Shown in pieces: positions 1 to 8,610 of a stretch of 10,589 nt of DNA (positions are counted from its first letter, which is position 1; every line of letters starts with the position of its first letter). The position numbers were made by a program, and so were the translations under genes. The notes under the pieces were generated by a model. That model did no database searches and had not been told where the DNA came from. It saw only the letters and a program-made list of their open reading frames with translations. The stretch is taken from positions 1-10,589 of the forward strand of contig JALOQO010000014.1 in NCBI GenBank assembly GCA_025453305.1, given 5' to 3'. Source of the DNA: Patescibacteria group bacterium. GTDB lineage: Bacteria > Patescibacteriota > Saccharimonadia > Saccharimonadales > CAIOMD01.

Positions 1-750
1 GATACACATTGTCATATACACGAGAAAGAATATGCAATGCCCAAGGACGAGGTGCGGGCTAAGGCCGATGAGGCTGGAGTAACTAGAGTTATTTGTGTTG
101 GTACAGATATAAAAACCAGCAAAGAAGCAATAGATTATGCTGATATTACTCCTAAAACCTGGGCCACAATGGGGCTTCACCCACACGATGCTAAGCTTGG
201 ATCGGGAGCTTTAAAACAACTTGCCAATTTATTGCCTAATAAGAATGTTGTAGCAATTGGCGAGTGTGGTTTGGACTATTACTATAATCATTCACCAAAA
301 GGCGACCAAATTAAAGCATTAGAATTTCAAATGCAGCTTGCTATAGATAATAACCTGCCAATGTCTTTTCATATTCGAGATGCGTTTGATGATTTTTGGC
401 CGATATTTGACAGATTTCGGGGCTTAAGGGGCGTGGTACATAGCTTTACAGCAACAACCAAAGAACTAGACCAGTCATTATCTAGGGGCTTATATATAGG
501 TTTAAATGGCATTATGACCTTTACCAAGCAGCAAGATCAACTAGAATCTGCTAAACTAGTACCACTTGATAGACTAGTGTTAGAAACCGATGCTCCATAT
601 TTGACACCAAAACCACATCGTGGTAGAATAAACGAACCAAAACATATATTATTAATCGCTGATTTCTTGGCTAAACTAAAGGGTGAGCAATTAGATAATA
701 TAGCCTTAGCGACAACCAAAAACACTTGCCAATTATTTGGCATAAACTAA
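1..750 (+). CDS. tatD: TatD-family metal-dependent hydrolase (putative DNase), 5' end cut by window edge
   Basis: TatD enzymes are TIM-barrel, divalent-metal-dependent nucleases of the amidohydrolase superfamily, acting in the cytoplasm in DNA processing or repair. The reading frame is open from base 1 and begins DTHCHIH, the family's N-terminal HxH metal site, which normally lies only a few residues from the start. So the true start is just upstream of the window, and the ATG at 37 is internal. Other family motifs follow in order: GECGLDYYY (metal-ligand Glu), SFHIRDA (metal His), VHSFTA, YIGLNGIMTF, and LETDAPYLTPKPHRGRINEP with the catalytic Asp. The C-terminus NTCQLFGIN is also typical. 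The visible 249 residues are close to the usual length of about 260. It lies upstream of, and on the same strand as, the next three genes. The family call is firm; the exact substrate is not visible. Confidence 0.95.
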   Translation, partial: DTHCHIHEKEYAMPKDEVRAKADEAGVTRVICVGTDIKTSKEAIDYADITPKTWATMGLHPHDAKLGSGALKQLANLLPNKNVVAIGECGLDYYYNHSPKGDQIKALEFQMQLAIDNNLPMSFHIRDAFDDFWPIFDRFRGLRGVVHSFTATTKELDQSLSRGLYIGLNGIMTFTKQQDQLESAKLVPLDRLVLETDAPYLTPKPHRGRINEPKHILLIADFLAKLKGEQLDNIALATTKNTCQLFGIN

Positions 751-781
751 ACGGTGATCAATTAATTTCAGGGATAAATGT

Positions 782-1111
782 ATGCAAATTAACAGTACAG
801 ATTATAATGATAATAAATTTAATTTCTCCCAAAAGCGGTTAAAAATTGTTTCTCGTGGAGTCGAATTGCTTACCGCTAGTTTGAAGAATCAAGGTAAAGA
901 TAAGCATACTTTAAATATATCCAATAATACGACTTCTTCAGACTATATTAATTTACAAACTTCCTTAGCAGCATCTAGTGCGAGTGGCACGGTTAAGCTT
1001 GTGGGCACAGTGGAGCCAGCTGGGTTAAGTAGACACTCCTTAACTGGTAAGATTAAATCTTTGTTTGTTAGCCCTGTACAAAATACTGATAAAACCAAAA
1101 TCGCGAGTTAG
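782..1111 (+). CDS. Small uncharacterised protein (109 aa)
   Basis: I do not recognise this protein. It has a good ribosome binding site (AGGGA at 770-774, seven bases before the ATG). It starts 31 bases after the TatD stop and ends 5 bases before the next gene, which supports a real, co-transcribed gene. The protein is Ser/Thr/Asn/Lys-rich and basic. Residues 14-36 could form a basic amphipathic helix; the rest (about 40-109) looks low in complexity and probably disordered. There is no signal peptide, membrane segment, cysteine, or nucleotide-binding motif. An ATG at 778 is in another frame and hits a stop after four codons. A function cannot be inferred. A spurious call is possible but unlikely given the spacing. 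Confidence 0.6.
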   Translation: MQINSTDYNDNKFNFSQKRLKIVSRGVELLTASLKNQGKDKHTLNISNNTTSSDYINLQTSLAASSASGTVKLVGTVEPAGLSRHSLTGKIKSLFVSPVQNTDKTKIAS

Positions 1112-1116
1112 CTAAG

Positions 1117-1476
1117 ATGAATACTGTATTACAACTTAAGCAAAAAAAATTAGTAAAAAAGTATAGTGATTTGCTAAAACAAGAAGCTGTTATTGGGGGA
1201 TTAATTTTTGGGCCTCTACCTCAAGGGCATCGTCGCGAATTTGTGTGTCTAGATGAAAGAACTTGGATTTGGCACGAAGAGTGGGTTAACCAGACTGGCG
1301 ACAAAAGGGCTCAAACTACAAGATATGATGTTACGCCAAGGGGTGTGATAAAGTATGTAAATGATGGTTCTGCAAAATTCGTTAGCCCATCAGAGGGTGA
1401 GCATTTACTTCTTGCCAGCAGATTATATTTACAAAGAATTTCTCTTAATATTTATCAATCTGCTAACGCCATATAA
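1117..1476 (+). CDS. Conserved hypothetical protein, Saccharibacteria-type (119 aa)
   Basis: This is a soluble protein of unknown function. The N-terminal ~24 residues form a Lys-rich helix (KQKKLVKKYSDLLKQE). A compact core follows with a striking motif, GPLPQGHRREF then LDERTWIWHEEW (residues 32-56), followed by TTRYDVTPRGVIKY (67-80) and a C-terminal helix with LYLQRI. I associate this Trp-rich LDERTWIWHEEW signature with short hypothetical proteins from Saccharibacteria and related CPR genomes, but cannot confirm that here. No signal peptide or membrane helix is present. The ribosome binding site is weak (AGCTAAG directly before the ATG), so translation may be coupled to the gene ending 5 bases upstream. 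The cysteine desulfurase starts 11 bases downstream, so the two are probably co-transcribed; this alone does not show a shared role. Confidence 0.75.
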   Translation: MNTVLQLKQKKLVKKYSDLLKQEAVIGGLIFGPLPQGHRREFVCLDERTWIWHEEWVNQTGDKRAQTTRYDVTPRGVIKYVNDGSAKFVSPSEGEHLLLASRLYLQRISLNIYQSANAI

Positions 1477-1487
1477 GGGTTAAAAAT

Positions 1488-2636
1488 ATGACAAAAAATG
1501 ATTATGTAGGTTATTTTGACTATGCTGCCGCTACCCCGATGCTTGACGAGGTGGTAACTGTTATGGAGCCCTACTTCAGTCTTGAGTTTTATAATCCAAG
1601 TGCAATTTATAAATCGGCAATAGTTGTTAAACGAGAATATAATAGCGCTATTCATTCAATTGCTGTTGAATTGGGCTGTAAACCCCGGGAATGTATTATT
1701 ACCGCTGGTGGTACAGAGGCAAATAATTTGGCTATTAGGGGTATTTTAGATAGATATCCTAATGCAAATGCGGTTTTAAGTTCTGTAGAACATGACTCAA
1801 TAACTAAACCAGCCAAAAGGTATGAACATAGGTTAGTTGCAGTTGATAATAAGGGTAAAATTATAGTTACTGATTTAGCTAATAAGATAGATGACCAGAC
1901 TGTTTTGGTTACTATACAATATGCCAATAACGAGGTAGGTACGGTACAGCCAATAAAAAAAATTGTAGAAATTATCGATAATATCCGTCAAGATAGGCAT
2001 AAAAGAGGTATATTAACCCCGCTTTATTTTCATACCGATGCTTGCCAAGCAGTAAATTATTGCGATATTAATACTAGCCGATTGGGTATAGATATGATGA
2101 CCATAAATTCGGGTAAAATCTATGGCCCTAAACAGTGTGGTCTGCTTTATGTTCGGACGGGGCTGGAATTGAATCCCTTAATTCTTGGTGGCGGCCAAAA
2201 CTTTGGATATCGCAGCGGAACAGAGAATGTAAGTTCTGCAATTGGCTTTGCTAAGGCTATACAGATTGTTAGAGGTGACAGTAAGCAAGAAATTTCTAGA
2301 CTAGCTAAATTGCAAGACATGTTCTTTAAATCATTCAAAAATAGATTAATAATCAATGGTCCAATAGGTAAAAATCGCTTGGTTAATAATATTCACATAA
2401 CTTTACCGGAGTTTGATAACGAGAGATTAGTAATGGAGCTAGACGAAAAAGGTTTTATGACTGCAACCGGTTCGGCTTGCAGTGCTAGTAAGGGAACGCC
2501 TTCATCTGTCTTAAGTGCTATGGGTATGAGTGACACTGATTCAAAAAGTAGCTTGCGAATAACTATGGGTCGTTTTACGACTACCGAAGATTGCGAACGA
2601 TTAATTAAACAGATTATTGCTATAGCCAAAATATAA
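1488..2636 (+). CDS. Cysteine desulfurase, NifS/IscS-like, PLP-dependent
   Basis: This fold-type I PLP enzyme removes sulfur from L-cysteine, giving alanine and an enzyme-bound persulfide used for Fe-S clusters or tRNA thiolation. At 382 residues it has normal length. Visible motifs: N-terminal YFDYAAATP; GGTEANNLAI (75-83) for phosphate binding; His102 in SSVEHDS, the PLP-stacking His; DACQAV with Asp184 and Gln187; the PLP Lys210 in NSGKIYGPK; GGGQNFGYRSGTENV (234-248) with the substrate-binding Arg242; and the catalytic Cys331 in ATGSACSAS. The residue before the PLP lysine is Gly, where most members have His (S-x-H-K). The Cys loop is short and precedes a Lys/Thr/Pro-Ser segment. AAGGG at 1475-1479 gives a good ribosome binding site, eight bases before the ATG. 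No scaffold protein (IscU/SufU) or MnmA gene lies in the window, so the sulfur acceptor is unknown. Confidence 0.95.
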   Translation: MTKNDYVGYFDYAAATPMLDEVVTVMEPYFSLEFYNPSAIYKSAIVVKREYNSAIHSIAVELGCKPRECIITAGGTEANNLAIRGILDRYPNANAVLSSVEHDSITKPAKRYEHRLVAVDNKGKIIVTDLANKIDDQTVLVTIQYANNEVGTVQPIKKIVEIIDNIRQDRHKRGILTPLYFHTDACQAVNYCDINTSRLGIDMMTINSGKIYGPKQCGLLYVRTGLELNPLILGGGQNFGYRSGTENVSSAIGFAKAIQIVRGDSKQEISRLAKLQDMFFKSFKNRLIINGPIGKNRLVNNIHITLPEFDNERLVMELDEKGFMTATGSACSASKGTPSSVLSAMGMSDTDSKSSLRITMGRFTTTEDCERLIKQIIAIAKI

Positions 2637-2646
2637 TCATTAGCGG

Positions 2647-2652
2647 TATACT
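2647..2652 (+). promoter_or_regulatory. Possible -10 box before the F1-like ATPase cluster
   Basis: TATACT lies in the 47-base gap after the cysteine desulfurase gene, about 30 bases before the first gene of the ATPase-like cluster. The same hexamer is used in the better promoter at 9692-9720. No good -35 box is found 16-18 bases upstream, so this is a weak call. If it is not real, the cluster is read through from the upstream genes. Confidence 0.3.
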
Positions 2653-2683
2653 ATTAACAGGGTCATAGGACTGTTTGTTCTGT

Positions 2684-3520
2684 ATGAAAAAACTAAACAT
2701 ATCAATGGTTCTTGTTAGTATAATAACTATTTTTATAATAGGCGGTGTTTCTGTTGCTCAAAATTCTGGCCCTACGGTTACTCAGGGCTATGGTACGGAT
2801 GCGCTTTTACAGAGAGGAATGATAGTTGGGTTGGTTAAAGATAACCCCCGTAAAGTTAAGGCTATAAATGCCGATGAGTTCGAAATATTACATGGGGTAG
2901 TAATAACCGCCAATGAATCGACTGTTTTACTTGGGGCAGAAGATGAACAGGTGTATGTTGCAAGTGGTGGCCGGTTTCCAGCACTGGTAAGTAGCCAAAA
3001 TGGAAATATTGCAGTAGGTGATTATGTATCTTTATCGTCTGTAGACGGAATAGGTATGAAAGCTGGCGATTATGAACCGGTTATTTTAGGGAAAGCTATT
3101 AACAGCTTTGATGCCTCTAATACGAACGATGTAAAGTCTACCATTACAGTTAAAGATAGCGGTGGCCAAGAAAAACAACTAGCAATTGGCATAGTTACGG
3201 TTGATATAACAATTGGCAAAAACCCAATGCTTAAAAGTAATAATGATTTACCCACAGCCCTAAAAAGAGCTAGTGAAGCTATAGCCGGTAAACCGGTAAG
3301 TCCGATTAGGGTATATATTAGTCTGGCGGTATTAGTGGTAGTAGCCGCAATATCTGGTAGTTTAATATACAGTGCCGTTAGAAGTAGTGTGATATCTATA
3401 GGTAGAAACCCCTTAAGTAAAAAAGCAATCATTAGGGGGTTGTTCCAGGTCGTGATTATTGGACTTATGATTTTTGTATCAGGAATGTTTGGGGTATACT
3501 TAATATTAGCAACTGCATAA
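2684..3520 (+). CDS. Exported protein with extracytoplasmic beta domain and C-terminal subunit-c-like hairpin (no ion-binding carboxylate)
   Basis: This gene sits where atpE (subunit c) would be in an F-ATPase operon. Numbering from ATG 2684 (278 aa): residues 1-27 form a signal sequence or anchor (MKKLNISMVLV... ending SVAQN). About 28-207 is extracytoplasmic and beta-rich. Within it NGNIAVGDYVSLSS, GMKAGDYE and VILGKAI (about 106-139) resemble a module of bacterial surface and phage tail-fibre-like proteins. Two helices follow (about 209-230 and 251-277), joined by a basic cytoplasmic loop, SIGRNPLSKK. IGRNP is the typical loop of subunit c, and the predicted out-in-out topology matches. 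Neither helix contains Asp or Glu; helix 2 has Leu/Met where the ion-carrying carboxylate should be. A TTG start at 2675 would add three residues and lies 4 bases from AGGA (2667-2670); I prefer the ATG because MKK begins a standard signal peptide. The resemblance to c is by eye and could be convergent. Confidence 0.8.
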   Translation: MKKLNISMVLVSIITIFIIGGVSVAQNSGPTVTQGYGTDALLQRGMIVGLVKDNPRKVKAINADEFEILHGVVITANESTVLLGAEDEQVYVASGGRFPALVSSQNGNIAVGDYVSLSSVDGIGMKAGDYEPVILGKAINSFDASNTNDVKSTITVKDSGGQEKQLAIGIVTVDITIGKNPMLKSNNDLPTALKRASEAIAGKPVSPIRVYISLAVLVVVAAISGSLIYSAVRSSVISIGRNPLSKKAIIRGLFQVVIIGLMIFVSGMFGVYLILATA

Positions 3521-3544
3521 TACAGACAACGGGGGTGGGTTAGT

Positions 3545-4165
3545 ATGGAAATTTCAACTTTAACCGGAATAATCGCAGCTATTATTGTGATAGGTGGTGT
3601 TGTGCTGTGGTTTATCTTAAAGGGCGATAAAAAGACCCAAACCGGTGCGGATACCGAAAAGCACCTAGAAGAGGTTGCTAAAACCGGGGTAGATAAAGTT
3701 TTCGACGAAGAATTTCGAGAAGAGCTAAGAAACAGGGGTAGACTCCACTTTGAAAAAATAATTGGCGAAAACGCTATGTTTTTGCAACAAGATCTTCGCT
3801 TAACCACTACCCAGTTAAACGACTATATGAAAACCGAGATTAAACGGGTATTACAAGAAGAATTTTCTAAGTACGAGGAATCTATCGCTACAGCTAAAGA
3901 TTTAGCCCTAGAAAGCATAGAAAAAACCCAGTCGTTAATAGAACAGCAACGAACCTTGCTAGAACAACAGATGTCAGAAGATGTCGCCAAAGAAAAACAA
4001 CGATTACTAGAAAATTTTGAGAAAAATATGGCCGATATAGTTAATCATTATATTCTTGAGGCAATCGGTAACGAAATAGATCTAACTGTTCAACTTGATT
4101 ATGTATTTGGGTATCTAGAAGAAAACAAACAGGCTATTATGGAGGATATAAAGGGTGGATCTTAA
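3545..4165 (+). CDS. F-ATPase subunit b-like stalk protein: one TM helix plus long coiled coil
   Basis: In an F-ATPase the b subunit is the peripheral stalk, anchored in the membrane and holding the F1 head still. This 206-residue protein has the right architecture: a membrane helix at residues 6-26 (GIIAAIIVIGGVVLWFIL), a basic stop (KGDKK), then a long, charged, Gln/Glu/Lys-rich helix (about 36-165) with heptad character, e.g. LIEQQRTLLEQQMSEDVAKE. A C-terminal part (about 166-206) ends [17 protein letters not shown]. Sequence identity to known b subunits is not obvious; the call rests on position between the c-like and delta-like genes and on architecture. It is longer than the usual ~160 residues. 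The ribosome binding site is strong (GGGGGTGG at 3531-3538, six bases before the ATG). Its end overlaps the delta-like gene by 11 bases. Confidence 0.7.
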   Translation: MEISTLTGIIAAIIVIGGVVLWFILKGDKKTQTGADTEKHLEEVAKTGVDKVFDEEFREELRNRGRLHFEKIIGENAMFLQQDLRLTTTQLNDYMKTEIKRVLQEEFSKYEESIATAKDLALESIEKTQSLIEQQRTLLEQQMSEDVAKEKQRLLENFEKNMADIVNHYILEAIGNEIDLTVQLDYVFGYLEENKQAIMEDIKGGS

Positions 4166-4637
4166 GCTACCGGGCACGGTTACTAGTAGAAAAGATATTA
4201 TTAGACTACACCGTGAACTGCGGTCTTTTATTGATATATCCACACAAAGTGTTATGCGTCATGATCAGCCAATTAAATATCCACCAATATCCGATCAATT
4301 AAGAAACTTAGCCGTTGAAAACCAAATTGATTTAAGAGACATGAGACTTTGTGAAAATTTGTTAAAAAAGTTATCCGATTTGCATGAAAAGGCCCCGAGT
4401 ATTCATGTTAGTTTCCCAACCGAACCAACTACTGATGTATTAATTAGAATGGTAAATTGGTTTAGAACCGAAATCGATCCAAATATAGTTATTCAGGTAG
4501 GTTTACAGCCAACGATAGCCGCCGGGGTTGTTATTAGAACCCCTAATAAGCAGTTTGATATGAGCCTAAGACGACACCTGTATGCTAATAGGTATAAATT
4601 AGGGGAGGCATTGCACCGTGTCAACTCGACACTTTGA
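4155..4637 (+). CDS. atpH: F-ATPase delta-subunit-like protein
   Basis: Delta links the top of the F1 head to the b stalk. The C-terminal part is recognisable: [20 protein letters not shown] followed by [16 protein letters not shown] (about 113-149) corresponds to the delta pattern of Gly-Gly-Val-Val-Ile-Arg, a short turn, Asp, then Ser-Leu-Arg-x-x-L. The N-terminal ~80 residues ([21 protein letters not shown]...) are helical but do not obviously match the F1-binding bundle of normal delta. At 160 residues it is somewhat shorter than the usual ~177. The GTG start is supported by GGAGG at 4141-4145, nine bases upstream, and overlaps the b-like gene by 11 bases. Its own end overlaps the alpha-like gene by 20 bases, so translation of the three is probably coupled. 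Confidence 0.75.
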   Translation: MDLKLPGTVTSRKDIIRLHRELRSFIDISTQSVMRHDQPIKYPPISDQLRNLAVENQIDLRDMRLCENLLKKLSDLHEKAPSIHVSFPTEPTTDVLIRMVNWFRTEIDPNIVIQVGLQPTIAAGVVIRTPNKQFDMSLRRHLYANRYKLGEALHRVNSTL

Positions 4638-6041
4638 TTATCTGATAGAAAAGGGTCACCCTATCGGCGAAGTTATCGCCGTTGATAGGTATTTGGTAAG
4701 ATTGCGCGGAATGCACCCGGTTAATCAGCATAGTTTAATTTTGTTCGAAGACGGTTCTAAGGGCTTTGTGCATTATATCTACGAAGATCAAGTAGAAGTT
4801 TTGCACCTTGGCGATACTACTTTGACAGTAGGAATGACGGCTGTTATGCAACACGATAAATTGGTTTGCAAAGTAGGTAAAGATTTTATTGGCCGTGTTA
4901 TAAATGTGATGGGTGAGCCCCTAGATGGTAAGGGTCCGGTAGCGGCCGATGCCGTAAGGCCGGTATTTAATAATGCTCCTCCTATATACCAAAGAAAACA
5001 GTTATCCGATCAATTAGAGACGGGTATTACCGTAATTGATAGTCTGTTCCCCATTGTTAAGGGTCAGAGAATGGCGATATTGGGCGACAGCAAATCTGGT
5101 AAAAGCACCATGGTTACGCAGTTAGCTCTTCATCAAAAAGCTACTAATATACCCACAATCTATGTATTAATAGCAAAAAGACGAGCCGATGTAGACTTGC
5201 TGCTGTCTAGGCTTAACGAAGAAGACGCCCTAAAAAACACCGTAGTAATTGTATCTACTTTATTTGAATCATTGGTGTTAAGTTATTTAGCGCCCTATGT
5301 TGCGTGTTCTATGGCAGAATATTTTTGGCAAGATCTAGATCAAGATGCCATTATTATTTACGATGATTTAACCAGCCATGCTATGGCTCACAGAGAAATA
5401 TCGCTGTTAGCAGGTGTTAGCCCGGGGCGAGACTCATATCCAGGTGATATGTTTTATGCTCATAGTAGCCTACTCGAAAGAGCTGGTCGCTTAGCTAGGA
5501 ACACTAAAACACTAACTTCGTTCCCAATGGTACATGCTGCCAATGGTGATATTACAGCTTATTTGCCAACAAACATTATGTCTATTACCGATGGCCAATG
5601 GATACTTGATATGGATATCTTTAGAGACGGTGTAAGGCCGGCCTTAAACACTGGTTTAAGCGTTACTCGTGTTGGCGGTGTGGGCCATAACAAGCGACAG
5701 CACGAAATTGCCGGTAGAGTTATGAAGACTTTAGGTTCGTATCGACAGGCCCTAGAGTTTTCTAGATTTGGGTCTGAACTAGCCGTAGAAGCTAAGCGTG
5801 ATTTAAACACGGGTAAAATTATATTTGAACTAATAACCCAATCACCGCTTGAGACATTTAGCTTAGTAGCTCAACAATTAATGTTCGAGATAGTGCTAGA
5901 TTTGGGTGAGGGTGAATTGTTAGATTTACAGACACTAAAATCAAAGAGTAATGAATATGCCAGCAAAGTTAAAGAAGACGATTCCAACTACAACGATGTT
6001 AAGGCTAGCTTAAAAGCAGACAGCTTGCTGGAGATAAAGCG

Positions 6042-6045
<4 letters not shown>
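4618..6045 (+). CDS. atpA: F1-ATPase alpha-subunit-like protein
   Basis: Alpha alternates with beta in the F1 hexamer, binds nucleotide at non-catalytic sites and supplies the arginine finger. Seen here: [16 protein letters not shown] (92-107); a P-loop GDSKSGKS (156-163) instead of the usual [22 protein letters not shown] (223-236); [19 protein letters not shown] (246-264); [49 protein letters not shown] with the finger Arg351. It is 475 residues against about 500-513. The shortfall is partly at the N-terminus, where the beta-barrel (IGEVIAV) begins at residue 16, so most of the delta-binding N-terminal helix is absent. The GTG start is set by a strong AGGGGAGG (4601-4608), nine bases upstream. 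It is clearly alpha rather than beta or Rho from the arginine-finger motif and gene order. Its stop overlaps the gamma start (ATGA). Confidence 0.9.
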
Positions 6046-8200
<2,155 letters not shown>

Positions 8201-8204
8201 AACG

Positions 8205-8513
8205 GTGTTTAATAAAGACCCTAAAGCAGGCCAAGATAATCAAGAACCCAAGCTGCCAAAAGGTAAGTTTCGGCTTAAAGTTCACGCCCCATTCAAGGTG
8301 TATTATGACGATGTTGTAAGTAGTATATCAGCCGTTAATGCTACTGGCCCGTTTGATATATTGGGCGAACATCATAATTTTATTACACTTTTAAGCCCGT
8401 GCGAGCTGGTTATTAGGCAAGAAACCGATTCGGCCGATCCGACAAAAATAAAAATAACCAGAGGTATTATGCAGGTCAAGACCAACGATGTCGTAGTGTT
8501 TTTAGATGTCTAA
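8205..8513 (+). CDS. atpC: F1-ATPase epsilon-subunit-like protein, beta-sandwich domain only
   Basis: Epsilon sits at the foot of gamma on the c-ring, and in many bacteria its C-terminal helices inhibit hydrolysis. Residues 21-102 match the N-terminal beta-sandwich: FRLKVHAPFKVYYDDVVSSI, then GPFDILGEHHNFITLLSP (48-65, equivalent to the usual G-x-F-G-I-L-x-x-H-x-P-L-x-T), then GIMQVKTNDVVVFLD. The protein stops there, so the C-terminal two-helix hairpin is absent (102 against about 135 residues). A charged, Pro-containing 20-residue N-terminal extension is present instead. The GTG start is the only initiation codon between the in-frame upstream stop at 8181 and the conserved domain. It lies 4 bases after the beta stop with no clear Shine-Dalgarno, so translation is probably coupled to beta. 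It is the last gene of the cluster. Confidence 0.82.
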   Translation: MFNKDPKAGQDNQEPKLPKGKFRLKVHAPFKVYYDDVVSSISAVNATGPFDILGEHHNFITLLSPCELVIRQETDSADPTKIKITRGIMQVKTNDVVVFLDV

Positions 8514-8530
8514 ATTTGGATATTTGATAA

Positions 8531-8610
8531 TAGATATTAGATGTTAGATATCTATAAACAATAATATTTTAAGCTCCTTCCATCATCCAATATCTAACAT
8601 CTAATATCTA
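8531..8610. repeat. 21-bp perfect inverted repeat built of 7-bp units, between convergent genes
   Basis: The left arm (8531-8551) consists of three heptamers: TAGATAT, TAGATGT and TAGATAT. The right arm (8590-8610) is its exact reverse complement: ATATCTA, ACATCTA, ATATCTA. The 38-base loop is AT-rich with a CTCCTTCCATCATCC stretch. It fills most of the gap between the epsilon-like gene (stop at 8511-8513) and the minus-strand surface gene, whose TAG stop lies within the right arm (8608-8610). It could act as a bidirectional terminator because transcripts from both sides would fold into a long A-U-rich hairpin. It lacks the GC-rich stem and U-tract of a standard intrinsic terminator, so a repeat-derived or mobile origin is also possible. 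The structure is certain; its function is inferred. Confidence 0.85.

Noticed and set aside
37..39. ATG at 37 as the start of the TatD gene
   Set aside because: The metal-binding DTHCHIH motif lies upstream in the same open frame, so starting at 37 would remove an essential part of the active site.
1652..1927. Minus-strand frame inside the cysteine desulfurase gene, and similar short antisense frames elsewhere
   Set aside because: They lie opposite strongly supported coding sequence and have no motif or independent ribosome binding site.
2684..3520. The first cluster gene as a disguised a subunit (atpB)
   Set aside because: The a subunit has five or six helices and an essential Arg in a long helix. 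This protein has only a signal sequence plus two C-terminal helices and a large external domain.
3070..3807. Long minus-strand open frame (245 codons) across the c-like and b-like genes
   Set aside because: The plus-strand frames show a signal peptide, membrane helices, strong ribosome binding sites and operon spacing. The antisense frame gives a protein without recognisable motifs and is explained by codon bias of the opposite strand.
8514..8607. CRISPR-like array or insertion sequence end in the convergent gap
   Set aside because: The 7-bp units are contiguous and inverted, without spacers; there is no transposase or target-site duplication in the window.
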